DNA from: JAKLDO01 sp035354435 | Lineage (GTDB): Bacteria > UBP6 > UBA1177 | Direction of reading: 5' to 3' | Length of the DNA: 6,904 nt | NCBI GenBank assembly: GCA_035354435.1 | Contig: DAOQAY010000149.1 | Coordinates: forward strand, 1-6,904 | In this document: positions 1 through 5,910 of the stretch, in pieces | Numbering within the stretch: position 1 is the first letter of the stretch | Layout of the letters: the number at the start of each line of letters is the position of its first letter | The notes under the pieces: model-generated | Told to the model about the DNA's origin: nothing | Database searches by the model: none | What the model saw: only the letters and a program-made list of their open reading frames with translations | Made by a program: the position numbers and the translations under genes

Positions 1-172
1 TCAGGAATGGATGAGTTTTTATTTCAAGTCGCCGATGGTCGGTGAAGGGCTTTATCCTGAGCATGATCTGTTCATTCAGCAGACAAAACTTAAAAACACT
101 TTGCGTCATATGATGGGAGAAGAGTTAATTACCCATCTTGGCAATGAATATTACGACTACATGAAAGATTAG
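1..172 (+). CDS. C-terminal fragment of an unrecognised protein
   Basis: This is an open frame running in from the left edge (first full codon at 2) and ending at a TAG at 170-172. It encodes the last 56 residues of a protein that starts outside the window. The peptide is polar and rich in aromatic residues and methionine, ending in YYDYMKD. It has no membrane segment, cysteine pair or motif that I can tie to a family, so I give no function. Codon use and base composition look like the genes that follow. It lies on the same strand as rpmE, 104 nt upstream, and a candidate promoter in that gap suggests rpmE is transcribed separately. The stop, the reading frame and the change to non-coding sequence after it are what support calling it a gene. 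Confidence 0.6.
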   Translation, partial: QEWMSFYFKSPMVGEGLYPEHDLFIQQTKLKNTLRHMMGEELITHLGNEYYDYMKD

Positions 173-209
173 TAAATTCAAAGGTTTATGGAAGAGCGCT
201 AAATAATTC

Positions 210-237
210 TTGATTTTTTAAAGTCAATGTATAGGAT
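210..237 (+). promoter_or_regulatory. Candidate sigma70-type promoter for rpmE
   Basis: A TTGATT at 210-215 and a TAGGAT at 232-237 are separated by 16 nt, and would start a transcript about 30 nt before the rpmE start codon. Both hexamers are imperfect, and the region is AT-rich enough for chance matches. I saw no obvious Zur-type palindrome in the rpmE leader, which fits the zinc-containing L31 not usually being the zinc-repressed paralogue. Confidence 0.3.
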
Positions 238-276
238 TCCTCAGACTTTTGCTCTGTATTATTAAGGAGATGTGAG

Positions 277-498
277 ATGAGAGACAAAATACATCCGAAG
301 CTTGATGTAATTACAGTAAAATGTTCCTGCGGTAGCGAGATCGTTACCCGTTCAACCAAGAAAGAAGGCTACAATGTTGAAATCTGTTCAAATTGCCATC
401 CTTTTTACACTGGAAAAACAAAGATAGTTGATACTGCCGGAAGAATTGAAAAATTCAACGCGAAATACAAAAGAGATTCGTACGCCGGCAAAAAATAG
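277..498 (+). CDS. rpmE: 50S ribosomal protein L31 (zinc-binding type)
   Basis: Encodes a 73-residue protein, the usual length for bacterial L31, a small protein of the large subunit that contributes to a bridge with the 30S head. It opens with the family's typical M-(x)3-IHP start and has CSC at 16-18 and CSNCHPFYTGK at 37-47. The four cysteines C16, C18, C37 and C40 match the zinc-ribbon ligands of the C+ form (E. coli RpmE), so this is the zinc-containing version and not the cysteine-free YkgM/RpmE2 type. The segment GRIEKFNAKY is also typical. The ATG has a clear AAGGAG ribosome site at 264-269 with 7-nt spacing. The gene is followed by a strong terminator and then prfA; rpmE next to prfA and prmC is a recurrent bacterial arrangement. 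Confidence 0.97.
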   Translation: MRDKIHPKLDVITVKCSCGSEIVTRSTKKEGYNVEICSNCHPFYTGKTKIVDTAGRIEKFNAKYKRDSYAGKK

Positions 499-511
499 CG
501 TATCTTTTTAC

Positions 512-557
512 TCCCCTGTCATACTGTTAATAATAGTCTGGCAGGGGATTTTTTTTT
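512..557 (+). terminator. Strong intrinsic terminator after rpmE
   Basis: The left arm (512-521, TCCCCTGTCA) pairs with the right arm (539-548, TGGCAGGGGA) over 10 bp with a single G-U wobble. An inner helix, ACTGTT (523-528) with AATAGT (532-537), again with one wobble, extends the structure around an AAT loop. Nine T residues follow at 549-557. This is a textbook Rho-independent terminator beginning 13 nt after the rpmE stop. It ends only 21 nt before the prfA start codon, so prfA must depend on readthrough or on a promoter overlapping the hairpin. Confidence 0.9.
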
Positions 558-578
558 ATAAAAGTGCGGAGAAGGTAA

Positions 579-1685
579 ATGCTTGATATCAGAGAGAAAC
601 TTGGCGAAGTTCATAAAAACTGTCTAAGGATGGAACGGGAACTTTCCAAGCCTGAAATAACTTCAGATATGAAAAAATACACTAAATTGATGAAAGAATA
701 TAAGCACTTGAAAAAAGTGTCTGACAAATATCTTATATGGAACGCACTTGACAAGGAAATATTGAGCCAGAAAGAGATGCTTTCGGTAGAAAAAGATCCG
801 GATCTGATCGAAATGATAAGAGCCGAACTGCCCGGTCTTGAAGAAAAATATGAACGCTTGAATGATGAGATAAATATTCTTCTTCTTCCCAGAGATCCGA
901 TGGATGAGAAAAATGCTATACTTGAAGTCAGGGCAGGAACAGGAGGAGATGAAGCGGCTTTATTTGCTGAAGAGATCTATAGAATGTATTGCAGATATGC
1001 TGAACTTAAGCGCTGGAAAGTCGAAATAATGTCTATCAGCCAATCTGAAGGTGCGGGCATTAAGGAAGTGATTGCTACTGTCAGCGGCGAAGATGTTTAT
1101 GGAAGACTTAAATATGAAGGCGGAGTTCACAGAGTTCAGAGAGTTCCTGTTACCGAGGCTCAGGGCAGGGTGCATACATCGGCAATTACTGTCGCCGTGC
1201 TTCCTGAAGCAGATGATGTGGATGAGATAAAAATAGATGATAAAGATCTCAAGATTGATATTTATAGAGCAAGCGGTGCGGGTGGCCAGCATGTCAACAA
1301 GACTGACAGTGCGGTAAGGATAACTCATCTTCCCACAGGAATTGTTGTTGCGATGCAGGATGAGAGAAGTCAGATCCAGAACAGGATCAAAGCAATGAAA
1401 ATCATTGAATCAAAAGTTCTTCAAATGGAAAGAGAAAAGATTGACCGTGAACTGAGTTTAAAACGGAAAAGTCTTGTCGGAAGTGGCGACAGATCAGAGA
1501 AAATAAGGACTTATAATTTTCCTCAAGGCCGAGTTACCGACCACAGGATTAAACTTACCCTTTACAGAGTCGGTGATGTCATGGAGGGATCTCTTGATAT
1601 GATCATCGATCCTCTGATAAATTATCAGAACGCTCTTCTGCTCGGTCAGAACATTGAAGGTATGTCCGATGAATTTGAAGATTGA
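579..1685 (+). CDS. prfA: Peptide chain release factor 1 (RF1)
   Basis: Encodes a 368-residue class I release factor (E. coli RF1 has 360) that reads UAA and UAG in the ribosomal A site and triggers peptidyl-tRNA hydrolysis. The N-terminal ~100 residues are the charged helical domain 1. The conserved RAGTGGDEA lies at 118-126. The codon-recognition tripeptide is PVT at 190-192 inside VHRVQRVPVTEAQGR; the P-x-T form marks RF1, whereas RF2 has SPF. The catalytic GGQ is at 235-237 (GAGGQHVNKTDSAVRITH), and Q237 is the residue PrmC would methylate. The C-terminal segment TYNFPQGRVTDHR is also typical. The ATG has a GGAG ribosome site at 568-571. The gene ends in TGA, which RF1 does not read, and its last 17 nt overlap prmC. 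Confidence 0.97.
   Translation: MLDIREKLGEVHKNCLRMERELSKPEITSDMKKYTKLMKEYKHLKKVSDKYLIWNALDKEILSQKEMLSVEKDPDLIEMIRAELPGLEEKYERLNDEINILLLPRDPMDEKNAILEVRAGTGGDEAALFAEEIYRMYCRYAELKRWKVEIMSISQSEGAGIKEVIATVSGEDVYGRLKYEGGVHRVQRVPVTEAQGRVHTSAITVAVLPEADDVDEIKIDDKDLKIDIYRASGAGGQHVNKTDSAVRITHLPTGIVVAMQDERSQIQNRIKAMKIIESKVLQMEREKIDRELSLKRKSLVGSGDRSEKIRTYNFPQGRVTDHRIKLTLYRVGDVMEGSLDMIIDPLINYQNALLLGQNIEGMSDEFED
1656..1660 (+). promoter_or_regulatory. Ribosome binding site fixing the prmC start
   Basis: GAAGG at 1656-1660, inside the end of prfA, sits 8 nt before the ATG at 1669. An in-frame TTG at 1654 would add five residues but has no comparable site upstream and would overlap this one. The ATG is therefore the better start, and the position suggests translational coupling to prfA. 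Confidence 0.65.
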
Positions 1686-2511
1686 GGATGTTCTGTCAAA
1701 AGCGGTTCTTTCAATAAATAACATATCCGATACACCTAGACTTGATGCTGAGATAATTCTTGCTTTAGTGCTACGATTGTCAAGGTTTGATCTTTTTACC
1801 AGAAGACATGAATTTATTAATGAAATTGATATATTAAAGTTTGAAGAGCTTGTCAAAAGAAGGATGAATTCTGAACCTGTAGCTTACATCACCGGAGAAA
1901 AAGCATTCTTTGAAGATGTTTTTAAAGTTGACAAAAGAGTGCTCATCCCGAGACCTGAAACTGAATTTCTGGTCATGAAAGCTATAGATTATCTGAAAAA
2001 ATATAAGAACAGGCCGTCAGTTCTTGATATTTGTACTGGCAGTGGTTGTGCCGGTTTAAGTATTCTGAGAGTTGTTGACTGCGACATAACGCTTTCTGAT
2101 ATTTCAAATGATGCCCTTGATGTTGTGAAAATAAATGCCCGGAGACTTTTCCCGGAAAATGAAAGCATAAAGATCATTAACAGCGACCTGTTCCAAAATA
2201 TTGAAGAAAAATATGATGTTATAACTGCAAATCCTCCTTATCTTTCAGAAAATGATATGAAAAATTTTGTTAAAGGTTCTCTTGAATTTGAACCGGTTTC
2301 TGCTTTTTACGGTGGCAGACTCGGTATAGAACTGACTCGTAAAATTATCAGGGATGCAAAAGATTTTCTCAAATCTGACGGTCTGTTAATGATAGAACTC
2401 GGATATGAAGGATCGGCTTTCATTAAGGATCAGAAAGAGATGAAATTGATTGAATTAGTTAAAGATTACAATGGAATAGATAGAGTGGCTGTTCTCAGTC
2501 CGTACAAATAG
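1669..2511 (+). CDS. prmC: Release factor glutamine N5-methyltransferase
   Basis: With the ATG at 1669 the protein is 280 residues, the normal length for PrmC (HemK). It transfers a methyl group from S-adenosylmethionine to the GGQ glutamine of release factors in the cytoplasm. The N-terminal helical substrate-binding domain is followed by the family segment EPVAYITGEKAFF near residue 69 and RPETE at 95-99. The SAM-binding motif I is DICTGSGC at 120-127, an acidic residue follows at the end of the next strand (LSDIS), and the catalytic NPPY is at 188-191, the signature of glutamine/adenine N-methyltransferases. The gene overlaps prfA by 17 nt, so enzyme and main substrate are co-translated. 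It ends in TAG and converges on metG. An upstream TTG at 1654 is a less likely start. Confidence 0.95.
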   Translation: MNLKIEDVLSKAVLSINNISDTPRLDAEIILALVLRLSRFDLFTRRHEFINEIDILKFEELVKRRMNSEPVAYITGEKAFFEDVFKVDKRVLIPRPETEFLVMKAIDYLKKYKNRPSVLDICTGSGCAGLSILRVVDCDITLSDISNDALDVVKINARRLFPENESIKIINSDLFQNIEEKYDVITANPPYLSENDMKNFVKGSLEFEPVSAFYGGRLGIELTRKIIRDAKDFLKSDGLLMIELGYEGSAFIKDQKEMKLIELVKDYNGIDRVAVLSPYK

Positions 2512-2556
2512 TATAGCCACTTGATGAATTAGTATCCACCATGTCAACAGGTTAAT

Positions 2557-4227
2557 TTACCCCAGTTTTTTCTTCTCTATTTCGATTGCTTCGTCATCGA
2601 TCATGGTGAAAAGTATCTCTACTGTGCCGAGAGTTATTCCGGGTTGGATCTGTTGAGTAAACAAGCTTGAAAAATCGAATGTTTCAGGCTGGTTAAGCAT
2701 TTTTTTGACTTTTCTGCTTGATGTCGGAGTTATCGGCTCCATTATTGTTGCAAGTGTGTTTATGAGATTAAGACATGTAATGAACACACCGTTGCATCTT
2801 GCCGGATCGTTCTTTCGAAGAGCCCACGGAGCCATTGAATCAAAATATTTATTTGAGATCCTGCCGATCTCCATCAGATGAAAGACCGCATCTCTCACTC
2901 TGAATGTTTCATAGCAGTCAAGCACTTCCCGAAGTTCTTTGTTTACATCGACCCAGAGCTTGTCGTCATCAGCGGTATATTTCACTTCGCCTTCGATCTT
3001 TCCATTAAAAAATTTGTTGATGAAAGCGAGATTTCTGTTTACGAAATTGCCGTAAATACTTGCAAGCATTCCGTTGTTTGCATCCTGAAAACCTTTGAAT
3101 GAGAAATCGGCATCCTTTGATTCCGGTGCATTGGATGCAAGATAGAATCTGACAGCATCAGGGTTGAATATTTCAAGGAATTCGTGAACCCAGATTGCCC
3201 AGTTTTTACTTGTTGATATTTTCTGACCTTCAAGATTGAGAAATTCGTTCGCCGGGATCTCGTCAGGAAGTTTCCATTCCTGTGTTTCATTCTGTCCCAT
3301 AAGCATTGCCGGCCAGATTATTGAATGAAAAACGATGTTGTCCTTGCCTATAAAATGAACAAGTTTGACATCTTTGCCGCCTTTCCACCATTTCTGCCAC
3401 TCGTTCTTATCCGCTCCTCTTTTTTCGAAAAGCTCTTTTGTAAAAGATGCATAACCGATAGGAGCGTCAAACCATACATAAAGCACTTTCCCTTCGGCTC
3501 CTTCGACAGGAATAGGAATTCCCCAGGAAATATCACGGGTTATTCCTCTCGGTTCAAGTCCTCTTTCAAACCATTGTTTGCAGAATGCCTTGACATTGCT
3601 TTTCCAGTTGACTTTGCTTTCAAGCCATGTGTCAAGTTTCTTTTCAAATTTATCAAGATCAAGAAACCAGTGTTTTGATGTTTTAATTACCGGAGTTTTG
3701 CCGCAAAGCTTACATCTGGGTTCAATAAGATCAAGCGTGTTCAGAGCATTGCCGCATTTATCGCATTGATCGCCTCTTGCGCCGGAATCTTTGCAAATAG
3801 GACAGGTTCCTTCAACATATCTGTCAGGAAGGAACATTTTATCATGTTCGCAATAAAGCTGTTCAACATCTTTTACAGATATATATCCGTTTTTATTGAG
3901 ATTTATAAAAAATTCCTGTGAAAGCTCAGAGTGAATATTATTATGGGTTCCTGAAAAAATATCAAAGGACATTCCAGCCATTTTAAAGCCTTTTTCTATG
4001 AGATCGTGATTCTCTTTTACAACAACTTCAGGGGTAACTCCCTTTGATTCGGCGTTTATAGTTATCGGAACGCCATGTTCGTCTGTGCCGCAGATATAAA
4101 GAACTTCGCGGTTCATATTCCGCAGATAACGGACATAAACATCAGCCGGAAGATAAGCACCGGCAAGATGACCAAGGTGAATGGGACCGTTTGCATAAGG
4201 AAGAGCGGATGTCACTAAATACTTCAT
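2557..4227 (-). CDS. metG: Methionyl-tRNA synthetase, without C-terminal dimerisation domain
   Basis: This 556-residue class I synthetase charges tRNA-Met with methionine using ATP. The HIGH motif is HLGH at 17-20. The connective peptide carries paired cysteines, C142/C145, C155/C158 and C172/C175, plus C126, resembling the two-zinc knuckle of archaeal and Bacteroidetes-type enzymes. The KMSKS loop reads KISTS at 336-340, followed by KNWAIWVHEFLE, a variant I recall from Bacteroidetes MetRS. The anticodon-binding helical domain (about 390-510) has NRNLAFINKFF at 397-407 and APW at 466-468, matching the E. coli Pro-Trp that contacts the CAU anticodon. The protein stops just after the ILFTMIDDE linker, so the C-terminal EMAP/Trbp111-like tRNA-binding domain is absent. 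The ATG has GGAG (complement of 4234-4237) 6 nt upstream. Confidence 0.96.
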   Translation of the reverse strand: MKYLVTSALPYANGPIHLGHLAGAYLPADVYVRYLRNMNREVLYICGTDEHGVPITINAESKGVTPEVVVKENHDLIEKGFKMAGMSFDIFSGTHNNIHSELSQEFFINLNKNGYISVKDVEQLYCEHDKMFLPDRYVEGTCPICKDSGARGDQCDKCGNALNTLDLIEPRCKLCGKTPVIKTSKHWFLDLDKFEKKLDTWLESKVNWKSNVKAFCKQWFERGLEPRGITRDISWGIPIPVEGAEGKVLYVWFDAPIGYASFTKELFEKRGADKNEWQKWWKGGKDVKLVHFIGKDNIVFHSIIWPAMLMGQNETQEWKLPDEIPANEFLNLEGQKISTSKNWAIWVHEFLEIFNPDAVRFYLASNAPESKDADFSFKGFQDANNGMLASIYGNFVNRNLAFINKFFNGKIEGEVKYTADDDKLWVDVNKELREVLDCYETFRVRDAVFHLMEIGRISNKYFDSMAPWALRKNDPARCNGVFITCLNLINTLATIMEPITPTSSRKVKKMLNQPETFDFSSLFTQQIQPGITLGTVEILFTMIDDEAIEIEKKKLG

Positions 4228-4268
4228 TTAATTCTCCAAAATTAATCGTAAATGAACGAAACAGACTG

Positions 4269-4297
4269 AATATACTTATGTTCTGTGTTTTAGCCAA
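4269..4297 (-). promoter_or_regulatory. Candidate sigma70-type promoter for metG
   Basis: On the minus strand, TTGGCT (complement of 4292-4297) and TATATT (complement of 4269-4274) are separated by exactly 17 nt. They match the -35 and -10 consensus at 4 of 6 and 5 of 6 positions. Transcription would begin near 4262 and give a leader of about 35 nt, which agrees with a short leader carrying only the GGAG ribosome site. The -35 element lies just outside the left end of the intergenic repeat. Confidence 0.5.
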
Positions 4298-4306
4298 AAA
4301 AAATTT

Positions 4307-4406
4307 AACTCACCCGGCTTTCGACAAGCTCAAGCCACCCTCTCTTAAAAAAAGAGGGTAAAAAAGCCCCTTCTTTCAAGAGAGAGAAGGGGTTGGGGGT
4401 TGAGTT
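4307..4406. repeat. Hairpin-rich intergenic repeat, MITE- or REP-like
   Basis: This 100-bp non-coding block is bounded by AACTCA at 4307-4312 and its complement TGAGTT at 4401-4406. Between them are three hairpins. GGCTT 4316-4320 pairs with AAGCC 4332-4336. ACCCTCT 4337-4343 pairs with AGAGGGT 4353-4359. CCCCTTCTTTC 4367-4377 pairs with GAGAGAAGGGG 4382-4392, 11 bp with one wobble and an AAGA loop. The G/C-run composition differs from the flanking AT-rich DNA. The flanks carry A tracts of 8 (4296-4303) and 9 (4410-4418), possibly an insertion target. No transposase or real coding frame is present. The layout resembles small dispersed palindromic elements; only one copy is in the window, so repetition in the genome is inferred. 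Confidence 0.55.
4360..4392 (-). terminator. Terminator-like hairpin on the minus strand, inside the repeat
   Basis: Read on the minus strand, the 11-bp stem (4392-4382 with 4377-4367) is followed by one C and then six T residues (4365-4360), the form of an intrinsic terminator. No minus-strand gene lies immediately upstream. If it works, it would stop antisense transcripts from the peptidase gene before they reach metG. It may equally be just part of the repeat's structure. Confidence 0.35.
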
Positions 4407-4433
4407 TGCAAAAAAAAAGCATATTGATAAACT
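4406..4433 (+). promoter_or_regulatory. Weak candidate promoter for the M23 lipoprotein operon
   Basis: TTGCAA at 4406-4411 and TAAACT at 4428-4433 are 16 nt apart, each matching consensus at 4 of 6 positions. The gene needs a promoter in this gap because it is divergent from metG. The -35 element begins on the last base of the repeat. The match is weak and other AT-rich hexamers nearby could serve. Confidence 0.25.
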
Positions 4434-4447
4434 TCTAAGATTGTGCC

Positions 4448-4452
4448 GGAGG
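4448..4452 (+). promoter_or_regulatory. Ribosome binding site fixing the lipoprotein start
   Basis: GGAGG at 4448-4452 lies 6 nt before the ATG at 4459. A TTG directly in front of it (4456) is in frame but only 3 nt from this site, so the ATG is the better start and gives a normal lipoprotein signal peptide beginning MKYL. Confidence 0.75.
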
Positions 4453-4458
4453 TAATTG

Positions 4459-5901
4459 ATGAAATATTTAATTCTTTTTATGCTTTTGTTTATTTTTACA
4501 GCCTGTGACAATCCTCAGAAAAAATATGTCAGCATTGACATTGATAATGAAGTTAGTGATGATGCGGACAATGATTTTGATGCGGATATTGAAACAGATT
4601 CCGACACTTCTGAGGTCAATTTGGAATTTTTAACTGTGATCCGTGTCAGAAAAGATCTGGAATTTCCCAAAAATGAAAGCAGATTCATTGTTCAGAAAGC
4701 TGAGCTGGACATGGATTCTCTCAAGGTTGAAAGAACTTTAAACAATATGGATACCTCTTTTTCGATGCACAAAGATGATGTGGTTTCAATCAGGAACATT
4801 CTGAATGCCGAGTTTGAAAAAAACGGTTGTAGTGTGTGTGAAAAAGGGGCGGAAAATTATTTAGAATTTGTGCTAAAAAGCGAAGAAGTATGCTGTGTTA
4901 CCGATGCCTTAGAAATTGAGGAACTTGATCGTTTTATGATAATACCGATACACTCGATGCTGTGGCCTTTTTCACCGCAGAACGATCCGCATCCGGTTGG
5001 ACACACAACACTGAATATACAGCGTTATTCAGATAATTACGGCGAGGCATATTTCCATCAAGGGGTTGATATTGTGAAAGATGAGCCTGTCGATATTTTT
5101 AATCCTTATGATGGCAGGGTCACAGAGACAGGATATTACAGAACAGAGGAAACAGGTGGCGAAAGTCCGTATTATTTTCAGGTAGTTGTGAAAACTGTGA
5201 ACGGACTTCAATTCCAGTTTCACCATACCGATACGGAAAGTGTTCCGGAAGAGATCTATAATATTGAAGGAAGTGACACAATTCTAAAGGCCGGCAGTAA
5301 TACCGGAAAGATCGTTTTCTGGCCGACTCCGGATTCTTCCAGCGGAAAGTTTTTTCATCATGTCCATTTCAATGTTCTGAACGAGAAAGGGATAAAGCTT
5401 AACCCGCTTGAACTTATGATTCCTCAGAATGATAAGACACCGCCAGTCATTGATGAGATGTTTTTGATTGATGCAGATAGAACAAAAACGCTGTCAAATG
5501 ACGGAATTGCCGAGAAATTTCATGTTGTTATAAAAGCTGAAGATCTTGTGGAAAATGATCCTTGGCCGAACCCTCCGAGATATTCTGATGTGCAAATAAC
5601 TGATGCGGAAGGAGCTGTTGTTTATCAACATGCCGGATACGATGCTATTGTGATGTTGAGTGCAAACGAACTCGATTTTGTGTGTGAATATTATCTTTGT
5701 GAAATGTCAGGATCGCAGTATTCAAAAGGCGACTATTCAAACCGTGAATTTTATATTGTGACAACAGCTTTTGACCGTGAAGGAGAACAGACAGAAGCAA
5801 TTTCAAACGAATTGTTTTATGAAGGACAATATTCAATAAGAGCAACCAGTTGTGATGAGTCTGACAACTGCTCTGAAAAATATCTTAATATAAGTTTTTA
5901 G
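4459..5901 (+). CDS. Lipoprotein with M23 (LytM) metallopeptidase domain
   Basis: Encodes a 480-residue predicted envelope lipoprotein. Residues 1-15 form a hydrophobic signal peptide ending in a lipobox-like FTAC, with the lipidated cysteine at C16 followed by Asp. Residues 27-52 are a linker with 10 Asp and 3 Glu. After a region of unknown fold (about 55-160) comes an M23 domain. HQGVD at 200-204 gives H200 and D204, FHH at 254-256 the usual central histidine, and HVH at 301-303 the third zinc ligand H303 and catalytic H301. All expected active-site positions are present, so an active peptidoglycan endopeptidase is likely. The C-terminal ~155 residues, starting at DKTPPVI (325-331), look like an Ig-like beta domain, with cysteine pairs C409/C414 and C465/C471. 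The peptidoglycan substrate is inferred from the family; the peptide bond cut is unknown. Confidence 0.88.
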   Translation: MKYLILFMLLFIFTACDNPQKKYVSIDIDNEVSDDADNDFDADIETDSDTSEVNLEFLTVIRVRKDLEFPKNESRFIVQKAELDMDSLKVERTLNNMDTSFSMHKDDVVSIRNILNAEFEKNGCSVCEKGAENYLEFVLKSEEVCCVTDALEIEELDRFMIIPIHSMLWPFSPQNDPHPVGHTTLNIQRYSDNYGEAYFHQGVDIVKDEPVDIFNPYDGRVTETGYYRTEETGGESPYYFQVVVKTVNGLQFQFHHTDTESVPEEIYNIEGSDTILKAGSNTGKIVFWPTPDSSSGKFFHHVHFNVLNEKGIKLNPLELMIPQNDKTPPVIDEMFLIDADRTKTLSNDGIAEKFHVVIKAEDLVENDPWPNPPRYSDVQITDAEGAVVYQHAGYDAIVMLSANELDFVCEYYLCEMSGSQYSKGDYSNREFYIVTTAFDREGEQTEAISNELFYEGQYSIRATSCDESDNCSEKYLNISF

Positions 5902-5910
5902 GAGAATTCA

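Noticed and set aside
242..256. Small CAGA / TCTG hairpin in the rpmE leader, as a possible regulatory structure for L31
   Set aside because: Only 4 bp with no conserved leader feature I recognise and no mutually exclusive fold.
960..1328. Minus-strand open frame inside prfA, and similar frames opposite metG, the lipoprotein and the nitroreductase
   Set aside because: Each lies wholly opposite a gene with clear family motifs and shows no motif or ribosome site of its own; these are shadows of the real genes.
1654..1668. TTG at 1654 as the prmC start
   Set aside because: No ribosome site precedes it at good spacing, while the ATG at 1669 has GAAGG 8 nt upstream and gives the normal family length.
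2484..2521. Inverted repeat AGTGGCT / AGCCACT at the end of prmC, as a possible terminator
   Set aside because: A 7-bp stem with a 24-nt loop, partly inside the coding sequence, and no T tract on either strand; too weak to call.
4305..4511. Minus-strand open frame across the intergenic repeat (68 codons)
   Set aside because: It reads through the repeat and its hairpins and into the antisense of the lipoprotein start, with no ribosome site or family resemblance; low-complexity translation.
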